Positions 8,317 through 17,969 of a DNA stretch of 64,000 nucleotides are shown in pieces (positions within the stretch are counted from its first letter, which is position 1; each line of letters starts with the position of its first letter). The stretch is taken from contig CAVEMS010000001.1 in NCBI GenBank assembly GCA_963616935.1, positions 210,007 to 274,006 of the forward strand, given 5' to 3'. The notes beneath the pieces are model-generated. The model searched no databases, was not told where the DNA came from, and was given only the letters and a program-made list of their open reading frames with translations. The position numbers and the translations under genes were made by a program. Origin of the DNA: UBA4951 sp963616935. Its GTDB lineage: Bacteria > Bacillota_I > Bacilli_A > RFN20 > CAG-826.

Positions 8317-10023
8317 ATGGCAAAAGAATTAGCGAAATTCGAAGAATGGCCATTCCGTGTGCCTTCTTTACCGACCGTCAAGAAGAAACTCGGCGAGATC
8401 GTCGAGGAACTTAAGAACGCCAAAAATGCGTCCGAGGCGCTTTCCGCTTATAGGAAGATGAGCAAGCTGAACGACAAAATCATCGACGATATCACGCATA
8501 TACAGGTTTTGTTCAGCTTAGAAACGACCAACCCGAAATACGAGAAAGCGATGAATAAGATCAATGAGATGCTTCCTCTTATCAATCTTGAATCGCAGGA
8601 ATTCACGAAACTATTCGTTTCCTCTCCTTTCCGCAAGGAATTGGAGGAGAAACTCGGGAGTTTCCTTTTCACGATGTATGAGTATTCGCTTAAAGGATTC
8701 GATGAGCGAGTGGTAGCCGAAGCCCAAAAGGAAAACGAACTTCAAATGAAGTACGACGCCACCATCGCTTCGATCAAAGTGCCTTTTAGAGGCGAGACGT
8801 ATAACCTCCCTCAAATGGGCAAGTTCCTCACCGATAAAGACAGAGCGACGAGGGAAGAGGCCGGCAAAGCCTACTATGGCTATCTCGAAACGAGGAAAGA
8901 CGAGCTTGAAGGAATATATGACGAACTCGTCAAAGTCCGCGATCAAATGGCCAAGAAACTTGGCTATAAAAACTACGTCGAACTCGGCTATATCAGGATG
9001 AACCGTTTTGACTACACCCCGGAAATGGTCGCCTCATATCGCGAGCAGATCCACGATGTCGTGACGCCATTGGTCGCTAAAATCGTCAAAGAGCAACTTA
9101 AGAGATTAGGCATCAAAAAACCGCATATCACTGATTTGGGAGTCCATTTCTTGGATGGTAATCCCCTTCCAAAAGGAAGCACGGCCGATAAGGTCGAAGC
9201 GGCCAAGAAAATGTATGATGCATTGTCCCCGGACACCTCCTATTTCTTCCGCTTCATGGATGAGCACAATCTCATGTTCCTAGAAGCTAAACCAGGCAAG
9301 CAAAGTGGCGGATACATGACCTATTTCCCCGTCCATAAGTGCCCGATAATCTTCTCAAACTTCAATGGCACAAGCGGCGACGTCGATGTTTTGACCCATG
9401 AATTCGGCCATAGCTTCCAAGCTTATATGGCCCGTTCGATCAAGATTCCAGAGTACCGCATGCCGACTATGGAAAGCTGCGAAATCGATTCGATGTCGAT
9501 GGAATTCTTCGCTGAGCCTTATATGGATCTCTTCTTCGATCGCCCGGAAAGATACCGTTACGTCCATTTGGCCGATTCGATCTCCTTCTTGCCTTATGGC
9601 GTCACGGTCGACGAATTCCAACACTGGGTATATGAGAATCCGAATGCCACGCCAAGCGAAAGAGACGCCAAATGGCATGAGCTCGAAATCAAATACACTC
9701 CATGGAAAGTCGAGGCGGAGAAAGATTGCCCATATATGTATAGCGGGCATCGCTGGCTCGTTCAGGCTCATATCTTCACAAGTCCTTTCTATTATATCGA
9801 CTACACCTTGGCACAGGTTTTGGCCTTCGAGTTCTTCAATCTCGACCGCAAAGACCACGAAAAGGCGTGGAAGAAATATTTGAAACTTTGCAAGATGGGC
9901 GGCAAATACCCATTCTGCGAGCTCGTTAAGAAAGACGGATTGAAAGTGCCTTTCGACGAAGGGGTCCTAAAGAAGACGATCTCGCCGCTCAAGAAGGTTC
10001 TGTCTTCTTATAACGTCGACTAA
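8317..10023 (+). CDS. pepF: M3 family oligoendopeptidase (PepF type)
   Basis: A 568-residue zinc metallopeptidase that cuts short peptides in the cytoplasm. The zinc motif HEFGH is at about residues 361-365, followed about 27 residues on by the third-ligand region MESCEIDSMSMEFFAEP. This fits M3B oligoendopeptidases rather than the longer thimet type. AAGGAGA at 8305-8311 provides the ribosome binding site. The gene is directly behind a small possible regulator and is closed by a strong terminator. Confidence 0.93.
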   Translation: MAKELAKFEEWPFRVPSLPTVKKKLGEIVEELKNAKNASEALSAYRKMSKLNDKIIDDITHIQVLFSLETTNPKYEKAMNKINEMLPLINLESQEFTKLFVSSPFRKELEEKLGSFLFTMYEYSLKGFDERVVAEAQKENELQMKYDATIASIKVPFRGETYNLPQMGKFLTDKDRATREEAGKAYYGYLETRKDELEGIYDELVKVRDQMAKKLGYKNYVELGYIRMNRFDYTPEMVASYREQIHDVVTPLVAKIVKEQLKRLGIKKPHITDLGVHFLDGNPLPKGSTADKVEAAKKMYDALSPDTSYFFRFMDEHNLMFLEAKPGKQSGGYMTYFPVHKCPIIFSNFNGTSGDVDVLTHEFGHSFQAYMARSIKIPEYRMPTMESCEIDSMSMEFFAEPYMDLFFDRPERYRYVHLADSISFLPYGVTVDEFQHWVYENPNATPSERDAKWHELEIKYTPWKVEAEKDCPYMYSGHRWLVQAHIFTSPFYYIDYTLAQVLAFEFFNLDRKDHEKAWKKYLKLCKMGGKYPFCELVKKDGLKVPFDEGVLKKTISPLKKVLSSYNVD

Positions 10024-10034
10024 CGAAGATTCAT

Positions 10035-10062
10035 AGGTGGCCGCCAAGCGCGGCCACCTTTT
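10035..10062 (+). terminator. Intrinsic terminator after the M3 peptidase gene
   Basis: AGGTGGCCGC and GCGGCCACCT form a perfect 10-bp GC-rich stem with a 5-base loop, then TTTT. Confidence 0.9.
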
Positions 10063-10371
10063 AACATAAAGATTTCGTTTTCGCATGACGGAAGCGTTTT
10101 TTATCCTTAAAGATATTAAAAATAACACCGTTTCAAAAGCGTTTTTGAAATATTTTTAGGTAGCGGAAGCCGTTTTGTTTTCTATTTCTAATCGATCTAT
10201 GCTTCATCTTTAATTGTACGAAAAATATCGTAAACAACGCTTGTTTTTGTATTTTTAGAAATTCTTTTCCTGGTGAATCCAAACTTCTTTTCACGATATA
10301 GCGCTAAAGCTGTCGATGAATTTTGCCGTTGTTTCGTTTCTCTTTCTTTTGTGCTATAAAGTTGCAACGTT
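10063..10371. other. Intergenic region without a supported gene
   Basis: An AT-rich 309-base stretch. TTTCAAAA and TTTTGAAA at about 10131-10150 form a hairpin followed by TATTTTT, possibly a second terminator. TATAAA at 10355-10360 is a candidate -10 box for the YitT gene. A reverse-strand ORF here has no ribosome binding site or family resemblance. Confidence 0.5.
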
Positions 10372-11263
10372 ATGAATATAGATAAGCAAGAGAAAAGAAA
10401 GAAAGCGATTGATGAGGCGATAAACGTATTGTTGACGATTGTTGCAAGCGCTATCGGCGTTAGCTTTTCATGTGTTCGTTTATAAGAACAATTTCGCCCC
10501 AAGCGGCGTCGATGGCATCGCCACGATGATCCAAGAAGTGACAGGCTGGAACGCAGGCCTTCTTTCGATTTTGCTTAACGCGCCTCTTCTTATCATCGCC
10601 TTCTTCTTTCTTAGCAAAAGATATGTAATCTACACAGTTCTTTTCTCGTTATTGTCTTCTGGATTCATATATCTCTTATCCGCGGTTGACTTCTATCAAT
10701 TCGTCGCTGAGACGGATAGGGTCGTTGTTGCCATGGCTTCTGGCGTTTTGCTTGGGGCGAGAACTGGGATAATGCTACGGATAGGGGCATCTAGCGGCGG
10801 AATCGACGTCATCGCCAGCGTCGTGAAAGAAAAAGTGCGCGCTTTGCCGGTCGAAAAAATCATCACTGCCATCTGCTACATCATCATCGCCTGCTCATAT
10901 TTCGTTTATCACGATATTATCTCCATTTTGCTTTCCGTCGTGCAGATGTTCGTCTTTGAAAAAATGGTGGCTTTCGTGTTGAAAGACAGCCGAAACGCCG
11001 TGAAATTCGAGATTGTCACAAAGGAACCCGAGGCCCTCAAAAACGACATCATCTACAACTTGAAACACGGTGCTACGGTCGTTCGCGGAAAGGGTATGTT
11101 CACCGACGAAGAATCGTATATCGTCACTTCGATTGTGAACACGCGCCAAGTGCCCGAATTCTTGAAAATATTGAAGAAATATCCTCATGCGTTCGTCTAT
11201 TACACCGACGTCACGGGAGTGAATGGAAATTTCCGCTGGCGGAGAGATGAGGAAGCCAAATAG
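10372..11263 (+). CDS. YitT family membrane protein, apparent frameshift
   Basis: The protein carries several membrane helices followed by a C-terminal cytoplasmic DUF2179 domain (GATVVRGKGMFT, then a VTSIVNTRQV region), the standard YitT plan. Translation from ATG 10372 gives a charged N-terminus and first helix but stops after 38 residues at a TAA. The remainder (KNNFAPSGVDGIATM onward) is in the next frame. Skipping one T in the TTTT at 10465-10468 restores a continuous 296-residue protein with the family's first helix. This may be a sequencing error or a real mutation. No Shine-Dalgarno is seen; a -10 TATAAA lies 12 bases before the ATG, so the mRNA may be nearly leaderless. YitT function is unknown. 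Confidence 0.8.
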
Positions 11264-11401
11264 ATTCATCGCTTTGACTCGCCGCTTTTCTGCCGAAAAA
11301 GGCTATAGAAGAAACCGTATGAATTTCGGCGTTTCGATGTCGATATGACAAGGTTAGGGATTTCGGCTGATTCTTCGATTGTTTTATAAAATGGTAGAAC
11401 A

Positions 11402-11484
11402 AAAAAGAACGCCTTAGCGACTAGCCATCACCTTCTCATGTAGCCCCAGTTATGAAAGGTGTAGAAGTTAAAGCGTTCTTTTGA
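11402..11484. other. Long imperfect hairpin between convergent genes
   Basis: AAGAACGC and GCGTTCTT enclose about 60 bases with further pairing potential. On both strands the outer stem is followed by a T run, so it could end transcription from yitT or fba. TGAAGCC GT GGCTTCA, a second perfect hairpin, follows at about 11481-11497. I could not match the interior to a known riboswitch or small RNA. Otherwise the 11264-11585 gap holds nothing I can name. Confidence 0.45.
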
Positions 11485-11544
11485 AGCCGTGGCTTCATTA
11501 TCAATCTAACATAGCGGTTGCGATTAGTCAAATTTAGCAAAATG

Positions 11545-11574
11545 AAAAGACCCAAGCTGAAGCCTGGGCCTTTT
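11545..11574 (-). terminator. Intrinsic terminator of fba
   Basis: Read on the minus strand, AAAAGGCCCAGGCTTCAGC folds with TTGGGTCTTTT: a CCCA/TGGG-centred stem ending in TTTT. Confidence 0.85.
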
Positions 11575-11585
11575 GTGATAGCGTC

Positions 11586-12473
11586 TTATTGAACGTCCGC
11601 TTTGCCGACGGAACCAAAGAGTTCCATCTTCTCTTGGACTTTGGCTTGGATGGCCAAGAAGCCTGGCTTAAGGAGCTTGCGCGGATCGTATCCTTTCGAA
11701 CCGTTATCGGCGGTAGGATTGGCTTTGCCGGCTGCGCAATAGTCGATCGTCGCTTGGGCGAAGACGAGCTGGCAATCGGTATTGACGTTGATCTTGCTCA
11801 TACCATCGTGAATGGCGTGCTTGATTTGGTCGTCTGGGATGCCGGTTCCGCCATGGAGGACGAGTGGGATGCCACCGGTCGCTTTCGAGATGTTCTCGAG
11901 TGCGTCGAAGTGAAGCCCATTCCATCCTTCCGGATAGATGCCGTGGATATTTCCGATGCCGGCAGCGAGGAAATCGACGCCGAGCGAGACGATTTTCTTG
12001 CATTCTTCTGGATCGGCGACTTCGCCATCGGCGGTGACGCCGTCTTCCGTTCCGCCGATCGCGCCGACTTCTGCCTCGATTGAGAGACCTTTGTCATGCG
12101 CTAAAGCGACGAGTTCTTTGGTTTTGGCGATATTTTCTTCGAGCGGGAAATGGGAGCCGTCGAACATGATGGAAGTGAAACCGGCGGCGATGCAGGCTTT
12201 CGCTCCTTCGTAGGTGCCATGGTCGAGATGAAGGACAACTGGAACGGTTATTCCGAGCGATTCGTCCATCGCGCGAACCATCGCGGCGACGACTTTGAAG
12301 CCGCCCATGTATTTCGCGGCGCCTTCGCTGACGCCCAAAATGACTGGCGATTTGAGTTCTTGGGCCTTCAAAAGAATGGCTTTCGTCCATTCTAGGTTAT
12401 TGATGTTGAATTGGCCGACCGCGTAATGGTTCTCATGCGCGATTTTCAACATCCTTGCAGCATTGACTAACAT
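11586..12473 (-). CDS. fba: Class II fructose-1,6-bisphosphate aldolase
   Basis: A 295-residue zinc-dependent aldolase of glycolysis and gluconeogenesis, splitting fructose bisphosphate to two trioses. The catalytic-site block VVLHLDHGTYEGAKACIAAG contains the zinc-site His, with EAEVGAIGGTEDG in the middle and LVLHGGTGIPDDQIKHAI carrying a further zinc-ligand His. AGGAGG precedes the start (12 bases upstream). It stands alone between its own promoter region and terminator. With pgi at 26.6 kb it shows a sugar-fermenting metabolism. Confidence 0.95.
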   Translation of the reverse strand: MLVNAARMLKIAHENHYAVGQFNINNLEWTKAILLKAQELKSPVILGVSEGAAKYMGGFKVVAAMVRAMDESLGITVPVVLHLDHGTYEGAKACIAAGFTSIMFDGSHFPLEENIAKTKELVALAHDKGLSIEAEVGAIGGTEDGVTADGEVADPEECKKIVSLGVDFLAAGIGNIHGIYPEGWNGLHFDALENISKATGGIPLVLHGGTGIPDDQIKHAIHDGMSKINVNTDCQLVFAQATIDYCAAGKANPTADNGSKGYDPRKLLKPGFLAIQAKVQEKMELFGSVGKADVQ

Positions 12474-12670
12474 TTATTCCAAACCTCCTAGTTCGGTGGC
12501 TATATTGTAGGCTTTTGTGCGCTTAAGAGAAAGCCTTTAAGTTGCCGTTTCTTTCTTTTAACGCATTACCGAATAGAAGAGACGAAAAGAAAAGAATTTT
12601 CGTTGATTCTATGATTTCAAATATCGTGTTGTTTCATGATAAAATGTTTTCGTCAAAGAGGTATATCACT

Positions 12671-14503
12671 ATGAAAAAGGCTACTATTTACGTTCTTTCA
12701 GGATTGGCAATCGTTACATCGCTTTTTTCGTGCGGGAATGGCGCGGCAAAAGGAGACAAAGGCGAGGACGGAGCACCTGGATTAAATGGCCGTGATGGCG
12801 AAAAAGGAGCCGACGGTAATTCCGTTTTGACCGGACAAGGCTTGCCTTCTTCAAATTTAGGCTCCGACGGCGATTCTTATATCGACCTATCGAATTACGA
12901 TTATTACGTCAAGGATAGCGGGGGATGGGAAAAGAAAGGCAACATCAAAGGGGAGACGGGGGCATACGTCGTCAAGACCGAAATCGATGGTGATGGACAT
13001 CTTAAGATCACGCTTAGCAATGGCGACGTCTATGATGCTGGACAAATCAAGGACACGACGACGTATAAGGTCAATTTCATCGTCGATGGCGTAACGGCGA
13101 AGTCGATTGATGTGCCGAATGGCGGAAAAATATCAAGGCCCGCCGATAGCGATTTCCCCGGTTACACCATAACGTCATGGAACGTTAACGAAGATGGCGG
13201 ATACCGTTGGCTTTATAGCGTCTACACCGTTACCTCGGATATCGATTTATACGCCGTATTCGCGAAGAATTCCTATACCATCACCATAAAAGAGGATAAA
13301 TTCGGATTTGGGGACAAGTTCTACACGCTTAAATATAAAGACGCTTACGATTTTAGCTCCGCTTATACGAAAGACGGATACACTTTCTCTTTGCTTGATG
13401 GCGATGGGGCATCTTATCCTCTTTCTGGAATTTATGAGAAAGCCATGGATTTGACTTTGAACGTCAAATGGGAAGGACTTTCGCATGTTTTGACGTTAGC
13501 TAGTAATGATACAAGCAAAGGAAGTGGCAGCATTAATAAAGGAGTCACCCGTTATAACGAGGAGATAACGGTGACGGCTTCGCCGACTGCCGGAAATGTC
13601 TTCTATGGCTGGTATAAGGGCGATGAGCTTCTCACATACGAAAGCAAATACACTTTCACGATGCCTAACGACGATCTGACTTTGACGGCGAAGTTCGTGA
13701 CCCAAGAGGAATACGATAAAATCGTCAAATTTGCGATGAGGCCCACTTTCGATGAAAACAAAGAATACATCACTTATGGCCTATATCCGCAAAGCTATGT
13801 GTCTGACGCGGAGACGATAAACGCCTTGGAGAAAGAAAGCCACATGATGACGCTCGTCGAATATAACGGCGATTATTATGCGAGGGTCACGGCGGCGCCA
13901 TATAACGACGCGACGACATACACCTATAGCGATGGCTCCACAATCAGCAAGGATTCCGGAGACTGGTTCAAATTTGAGCCCATCAAATGGAGGGTGTTAC
14001 GGACACTTAGCGATGGGACGCATGTGCTTTATTCCGATTTGATTTTGGATAGTGGAGCATATTCGAGCGGAACGACAAACGATTACTATAGTTCTTCTCT
14101 CCGTTCTAAGTTCACGGGTAGTTTTAAAAACACCGCTTTCAGGCTCAATAGCGATTTCTTGCTGGATTATGAGGTCAATGTGACTCCGACTAACACCAAT
14201 TCCGAGACTGGGTCCTCGTCCGGCCATCAAGCTTGTAGCGACAAAGTGTTCGCTTTGGCGCAATACGAATATAGATTCGGTGAATCGATATCAGGGCACG
14301 GAGCGGCCGTCACAAGCGATTACGCTAGGGCGCTAGGTGTTTATACGAATAGCGGCGGCAAAGGGAATTACTGGTCGTCGACGCCTTTAAGCGGAAGCAC
14401 CGATAAAGCTCTCTCCATCACCGAATCCGGGAGTCTCTTATCCGCCCCGATCGGCGATTATAAGGGAATCAGGCCTTCCATCGCGATCAAAATCCCAGAT
14501 TAA
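12671..14503 (+). CDS. Surface lipoprotein with collagen-like and Listeria-Bacteroides repeats
   Basis: A 610-residue predicted lipoprotein. The signal peptide ends in the lipobox LFSC with Cys21. Then come Gly-X-Y triplets (GDKGEDGAPGLNGRDGEKG) like a short collagen stalk, and at least two InlB/flg_new-type beta repeats (YTITSWNVNEDGGY and GNVFYGWYKGDELL regions). The C-terminal third resembles DUF6273 (TYGLYPQSYV, EPIKWRVL, YWSSTPL). It is probably displayed on the cell surface; an adhesive or glycan-related role is inference. I chose ATG 12671 for its signal peptide and AAAGAGGT site; an in-frame upstream TTG would mask the signal peptide. Confidence 0.82.
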   Translation: MKKATIYVLSGLAIVTSLFSCGNGAAKGDKGEDGAPGLNGRDGEKGADGNSVLTGQGLPSSNLGSDGDSYIDLSNYDYYVKDSGGWEKKGNIKGETGAYVVKTEIDGDGHLKITLSNGDVYDAGQIKDTTTYKVNFIVDGVTAKSIDVPNGGKISRPADSDFPGYTITSWNVNEDGGYRWLYSVYTVTSDIDLYAVFAKNSYTITIKEDKFGFGDKFYTLKYKDAYDFSSAYTKDGYTFSLLDGDGASYPLSGIYEKAMDLTLNVKWEGLSHVLTLASNDTSKGSGSINKGVTRYNEEITVTASPTAGNVFYGWYKGDELLTYESKYTFTMPNDDLTLTAKFVTQEEYDKIVKFAMRPTFDENKEYITYGLYPQSYVSDAETINALEKESHMMTLVEYNGDYYARVTAAPYNDATTYTYSDGSTISKDSGDWFKFEPIKWRVLRTLSDGTHVLYSDLILDSGAYSSGTTNDYYSSSLRSKFTGSFKNTAFRLNSDFLLDYEVNVTPTNTNSETGSSSGHQACSDKVFALAQYEYRFGESISGHGAAVTSDYARALGVYTNSGGKGNYWSSTPLSGSTDKALSITESGSLLSAPIGDYKGIRPSIAIKIPD

Positions 14504-14571
14504 AAGACTTTCTGCCCATTTTGAATCAACCTAAAAAGAGAAGCCTTTTGAAGGGGAGTTTTGGGTTATGG

Positions 14572-16113
14572 TTATTCCAATTCTATCGTTGCCGGCGGTT
14601 TGCTTGTGAAATCGTAGAGGACGCGATTGACGCCCGCCACTTCGTTGACGATCCTATCGCTTACATGCGCTAAGAAGGAGTAGGGGAAATCCATTGGCGA
14701 AGCGGTCATGAAATCGTCGGTTGAGACGGCGCGAAGGACAATCGCGTATTCGTAGCTTCGATAATCGCCTTTCACCCCAACGCTTTTCATATTCGATAAG
14801 GCGGCGAAGTATTGTGAGGTTTTCTTGTCGAAGCCGCTCTTTGCCATTTCCTCGCGATAGATGGCGTCGGCTTCTTGGACGATACGAACTTTCTCTTTCG
14901 TGACCTCGCCTATTATTCTGATTCCAAGCCCTGGCCCTGGGAATGGTTGCCTATAAACCAATGATTCTGGTAGCCCCAACGCTAAGCCCAATTTTCTCAC
15001 TTCATCTTTGAACAGATGGTCCAAAGGCTCTACCAAACCTAAGAAATCGATATTCTTCGGAAGCCCTCCGACGTTATGATGCGATTTGATTTTCGCCGAT
15101 ATTCCTAAACCCGATTCGATGCGGTCGGGATAGATGGTGCCTTGCGCCAAAAAACAAGGCTTGGTGATTTTCTTTTCTTCTTTTTCGAACACATCGATGA
15201 AGGTTTTGCCGATGATTTTGCGTTTTTCCTCTGGCTCAATCACCCCTTTTAGATTGCCTAAGAACAATTCCCCGGCGTCGACGGCTCTAAAATCCAAAGA
15301 AAAACGGTTCTTGTCGCCGAATACCTCTTTTACTTCTTTGGCTTCGTTTTTTCTAAGTAAGCCATGATCGACGAAAACGCAGATAAGCCGTTCTCCGATG
15401 GCTTTGTCAAGAAGCGCGGCCGTAACTGCGCTATCGACGCCGCCTGATAAGGCGCACAAAACGTAGTTGTCTTTGACTTTTTCGCGGATTAAGGCGACGC
15501 TTTCGGCGATGAAGTCTTCCATTTTCCAGGATTTTGAGCAAGCACAAACGCCATAGACGAAATTGGCCAATATCTTTTGACCATAGACGCTATGGGCGAC
15601 TTCGGGATGGAATTGGACGGCGTATAGTTTCTTTTCTTCATTCTCAAACGCGGCGTTTTCCGTCGTTTCGCTCGAGGCGATTCTGGCAAATCCTTCGGGC
15701 AGCCTCTCAACATGATCGCCGTGGGACATGAAGACGGTGTGGGAAGAAGGGATTCCTTCTAGTATGCGCGATTCGACGAGGTTATGGATTTCGGTGGATC
15801 CGAATTCCTTCTTGTCGCAAGGCGTGACTTCGCCTCCTAGTTTATATGCCATTTCTTGAGCGCCGTAGCATATGCCCAAAATCGGCTTGCCGAGGGAGAA
15901 TATTTCCTTTTTGACGCTTGGGGCATCGCTTTCATAGACGCTTCGGGGGCCGCCGGTGAAAATGATGCCTTTTATAAGGGGATTTTTTAGTTTTTCTAAT
16001 GGTGTGGTGTATGGCCATACCTCACTATAAACGGATAGATCGCGAACGCGCCTCGCGATAAGCTCGTTATATTGCCCTCCGAAATCGAGGACGACGATCA
16101 TTTCTTTTTCCAT
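14572..16113 (-). CDS. guaA: GMP synthase (glutamine-hydrolysing)
   Basis: A 513-residue enzyme that aminates XMP to GMP. The N-terminal class I glutamine amidotransferase domain has nucleophile Cys82 in ICYGAQEM and the HPEV catalytic pair. The ATP-pyrophosphatase domain has the P-loop LSGGVDSAV, followed by the dimerisation domain ending in PPATIELE, the typical C-terminus. AAGGAGA precedes the start. With guaB, hpt, prs and the permeases it makes this region a purine hub; it has its own transcript, since a terminator lies upstream. Confidence 0.97.
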   Translation of the reverse strand: MEKEMIVVLDFGGQYNELIARRVRDLSVYSEVWPYTTPLEKLKNPLIKGIIFTGGPRSVYESDAPSVKKEIFSLGKPILGICYGAQEMAYKLGGEVTPCDKKEFGSTEIHNLVESRILEGIPSSHTVFMSHGDHVERLPEGFARIASSETTENAAFENEEKKLYAVQFHPEVAHSVYGQKILANFVYGVCACSKSWKMEDFIAESVALIREKVKDNYVLCALSGGVDSAVTAALLDKAIGERLICVFVDHGLLRKNEAKEVKEVFGDKNRFSLDFRAVDAGELFLGNLKGVIEPEEKRKIIGKTFIDVFEKEEKKITKPCFLAQGTIYPDRIESGLGISAKIKSHHNVGGLPKNIDFLGLVEPLDHLFKDEVRKLGLALGLPESLVYRQPFPGPGLGIRIIGEVTKEKVRIVQEADAIYREEMAKSGFDKKTSQYFAALSNMKSVGVKGDYRSYEYAIVLRAVSTDDFMTASPMDFPYSFLAHVSDRIVNEVAGVNRVLYDFTSKPPATIELE

Positions 16114-16170
16114 AGACTCTCCTTAGTCGAATAATTCTAGCAAATAAGTCGTGAGGGTGGCGAAGGTAAA

Positions 16171-16198
16171 ATAAAAGCCCCAAGCAACGCCTGGGGCT
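16171..16198 (-). terminator. Intrinsic terminator of the purine permease gene
   Basis: On the minus strand AGCCCCAGGCG and GCTTGGGGCT pair around a short loop and are followed by TTTTATTTT. Confidence 0.88.
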
Positions 16199-16212
16199 AA
16201 ATAAGCGATTCT

Positions 16213-17763
16213 TTAAGCCGTTACGCTTCCTTTGATGCCGGTTGCGAACTCCGTGATATAGAGGGCGCAGAAGGCGACGGCAAGGATGGCGACTGGGATG
16301 TCTTTCTTGCTGAAGCGGCCGGAAACAAGGGTGCAAAGCGAATAGATGATGAAGCCGAAGGCGATGCCATCGCTAATCGAAGCCATGCAGATCATCGCGA
16401 TGATGGTGGCGAAACCAGAGATGGTGGCCACCCAATCGTGCCAATCGAGCTCCTTGAGGTTAGTGAACATGCAAACGCCGACGTAGATCAAAGCGATATT
16501 CGGAACTTTGCCGGAGAACATGCCTAAGCCAGGATAGGCGAAGACGGAAATGCAGAAGAGAAGGCCAGTGGCGACGGCCGCTAAGCCAGTGCGAGCGCCA
16601 GCAGCAACGCCAGAGGTGCTCTCGACGAAGGAAGTGACGGTGGTGGTTCCGAAGATTGATCCAAGCACCGTGCCGCCGGCATCGGTGATCATGGCGTTGC
16701 GGTCGGAGACGGTGATGTTGCCGTCTTTGTCGACCATTCCAGCTCCGACTTCGACACCAACCAAAGTGCCGGTTGTATCAAAGAAGTCGATGAATAAGAG
16801 AACGAATATCAAGGCGTATCCTTGAGCGTTGGCCAAGATATCGAATCCGTGGAAGCAAGAACCAAGCAAGGTTCCGAAATTGCTCCAGTTGCCGTTTGAT
16901 TCAAGAATGAATTTAACGGTTATTGGGGCACCATAGACGTCCTTGACGCCAGCTTCTCCTAACGACGCCTCGATGATTCCGAAGAGAACCATGACGATGA
17001 TGACGGAGAAACGAGAAATCCATTCAGTTACTTTGTTCTTTTTCGATAATGCTGATAAAACGAAGACAACGATTACACCGATGAGAGTCAAAAGGGTTTG
17101 CGGATCGTTTAGGTATCCCATCGTAACGCCATCGCTGGAAACCGAGATGATGCCGGATGTCTTAAGCCCTAAATAAGCGATGAAGAAACCGATGCCGGCT
17201 GAAATGGCGATTTTCAAACTCTTTGGAATCGAACGGACGATGATTCCGCGAAGTGGGGTGCAAGAGATTATCAAGAAGAGGATGCCATCAATGAAGACAA
17301 GACACATCATTTGAGCATAATTGAATCCCCAAGTGCCAGCCAAATAGACGGCGATCATGGAGTTGATGCCCATGCCAGATGCCAAGCCGACCGGCAATTT
17401 GCCGAATAGGCCCATGACGATGGTGGTGATACCAGCCGATAGGGCGGTGGCGATGAAGATGCCGGCGTAAGCTTCGGCGCCGGTCAGATAAACGTCGCCA
17501 TAGATCCATACTTGGCCAGCGTGTTCACCCGCTTTGATGAATCCTCCGAACCAACCGGAGAGAATGCCGGAATTGACGTTAAGGATGTAGAACATCGCCA
17601 AGAACGTCACGAGACCGCCGATTAGTTCTCTAGCGATCGATGAGCCTCTTTCGCTGATTGCGAAAAAGCGGTCGAGCCACTTGCCGAAGCCAGTCTTAGG
17701 CGACCAGCCCTTAGGCGCGTTGCTCTCGTCTGCGGTTTCCACAGTATTTGTGGTTTCAGCCAT
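16213..17763 (-). CDS. NCS2 family purine permease (AzgA/PbuG type)
   Basis: A 516-residue polytopic membrane protein with about 12-14 hydrophobic segments. The motif ARELIGGLVTFLAMFYILNVN near residues 44-64 and FDTTGTLVGV near residue 333 are hallmarks of the AzgA-like branch, which imports hypoxanthine, guanine or adenine with protons. A guanine-class riboswitch in its leader supports guanine or hypoxanthine as substrate. The start is preceded by AGGAGGAAAG. It works with hpt in salvage. Confidence 0.92.
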   Translation of the reverse strand: MAETTNTVETADESNAPKGWSPKTGFGKWLDRFFAISERGSSIARELIGGLVTFLAMFYILNVNSGILSGWFGGFIKAGEHAGQVWIYGDVYLTGAEAYAGIFIATALSAGITTIVMGLFGKLPVGLASGMGINSMIAVYLAGTWGFNYAQMMCLVFIDGILFLIISCTPLRGIIVRSIPKSLKIAISAGIGFFIAYLGLKTSGIISVSSDGVTMGYLNDPQTLLTLIGVIVVFVLSALSKKNKVTEWISRFSVIIVMVLFGIIEASLGEAGVKDVYGAPITVKFILESNGNWSNFGTLLGSCFHGFDILANAQGYALIFVLLFIDFFDTTGTLVGVEVGAGMVDKDGNITVSDRNAMITDAGGTVLGSIFGTTTVTSFVESTSGVAAGARTGLAAVATGLLFCISVFAYPGLGMFSGKVPNIALIYVGVCMFTNLKELDWHDWVATISGFATIIAMICMASISDGIAFGFIIYSLCTLVSGRFSKKDIPVAILAVAFCALYITEFATGIKGSVTA

Positions 17764-17900
17764 AGTCTTTCCTCCTATAAATGTTTAGACGAACAGCTTG
17801 TCGTTAGACATACATGAGGGGAGACTGGCGAAGGATAAAGGCGAAAAACGCAAAAAGGATGGCGTTCGATTTTGTTTTCGTCTTTTTCCTTTCTTTCTTG

Positions 17901-17969
17901 GGCTCGTAGTGTCTGACTTCATGGATCAGACGTAGAGACTGCCGGACCATATCTCTGGCATATACGACC
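17901..17969 (-). promoter_or_regulatory. Guanine-class purine riboswitch aptamer
   Basis: On the minus strand a short P1 (TCGTA with TACGA) encloses P2 (TGCCAGA with TCCGGCA and loop GATATGG), the junction GTCTCTAC, P3 (GTCTGAT with GTCAGAC and loop CCATGAA), and the return junction ACTA. Both kissing-loop sequences and the core junctions match the purine riboswitch consensus. The specificity base before TA is C, the guanine/hypoxanthine type. It lies about 140 bases before the NCS2 start. The expression platform is less clear: AACGC with GCGTT then TTTC at about 17844-17863 is a candidate terminator. Confidence 0.9.

Noticed and set aside
10197..10502. Reverse-strand open frame of 101 codons
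   Set aside because: It overlaps the yitT start, lacks a ribosome binding site and resembles no protein family.
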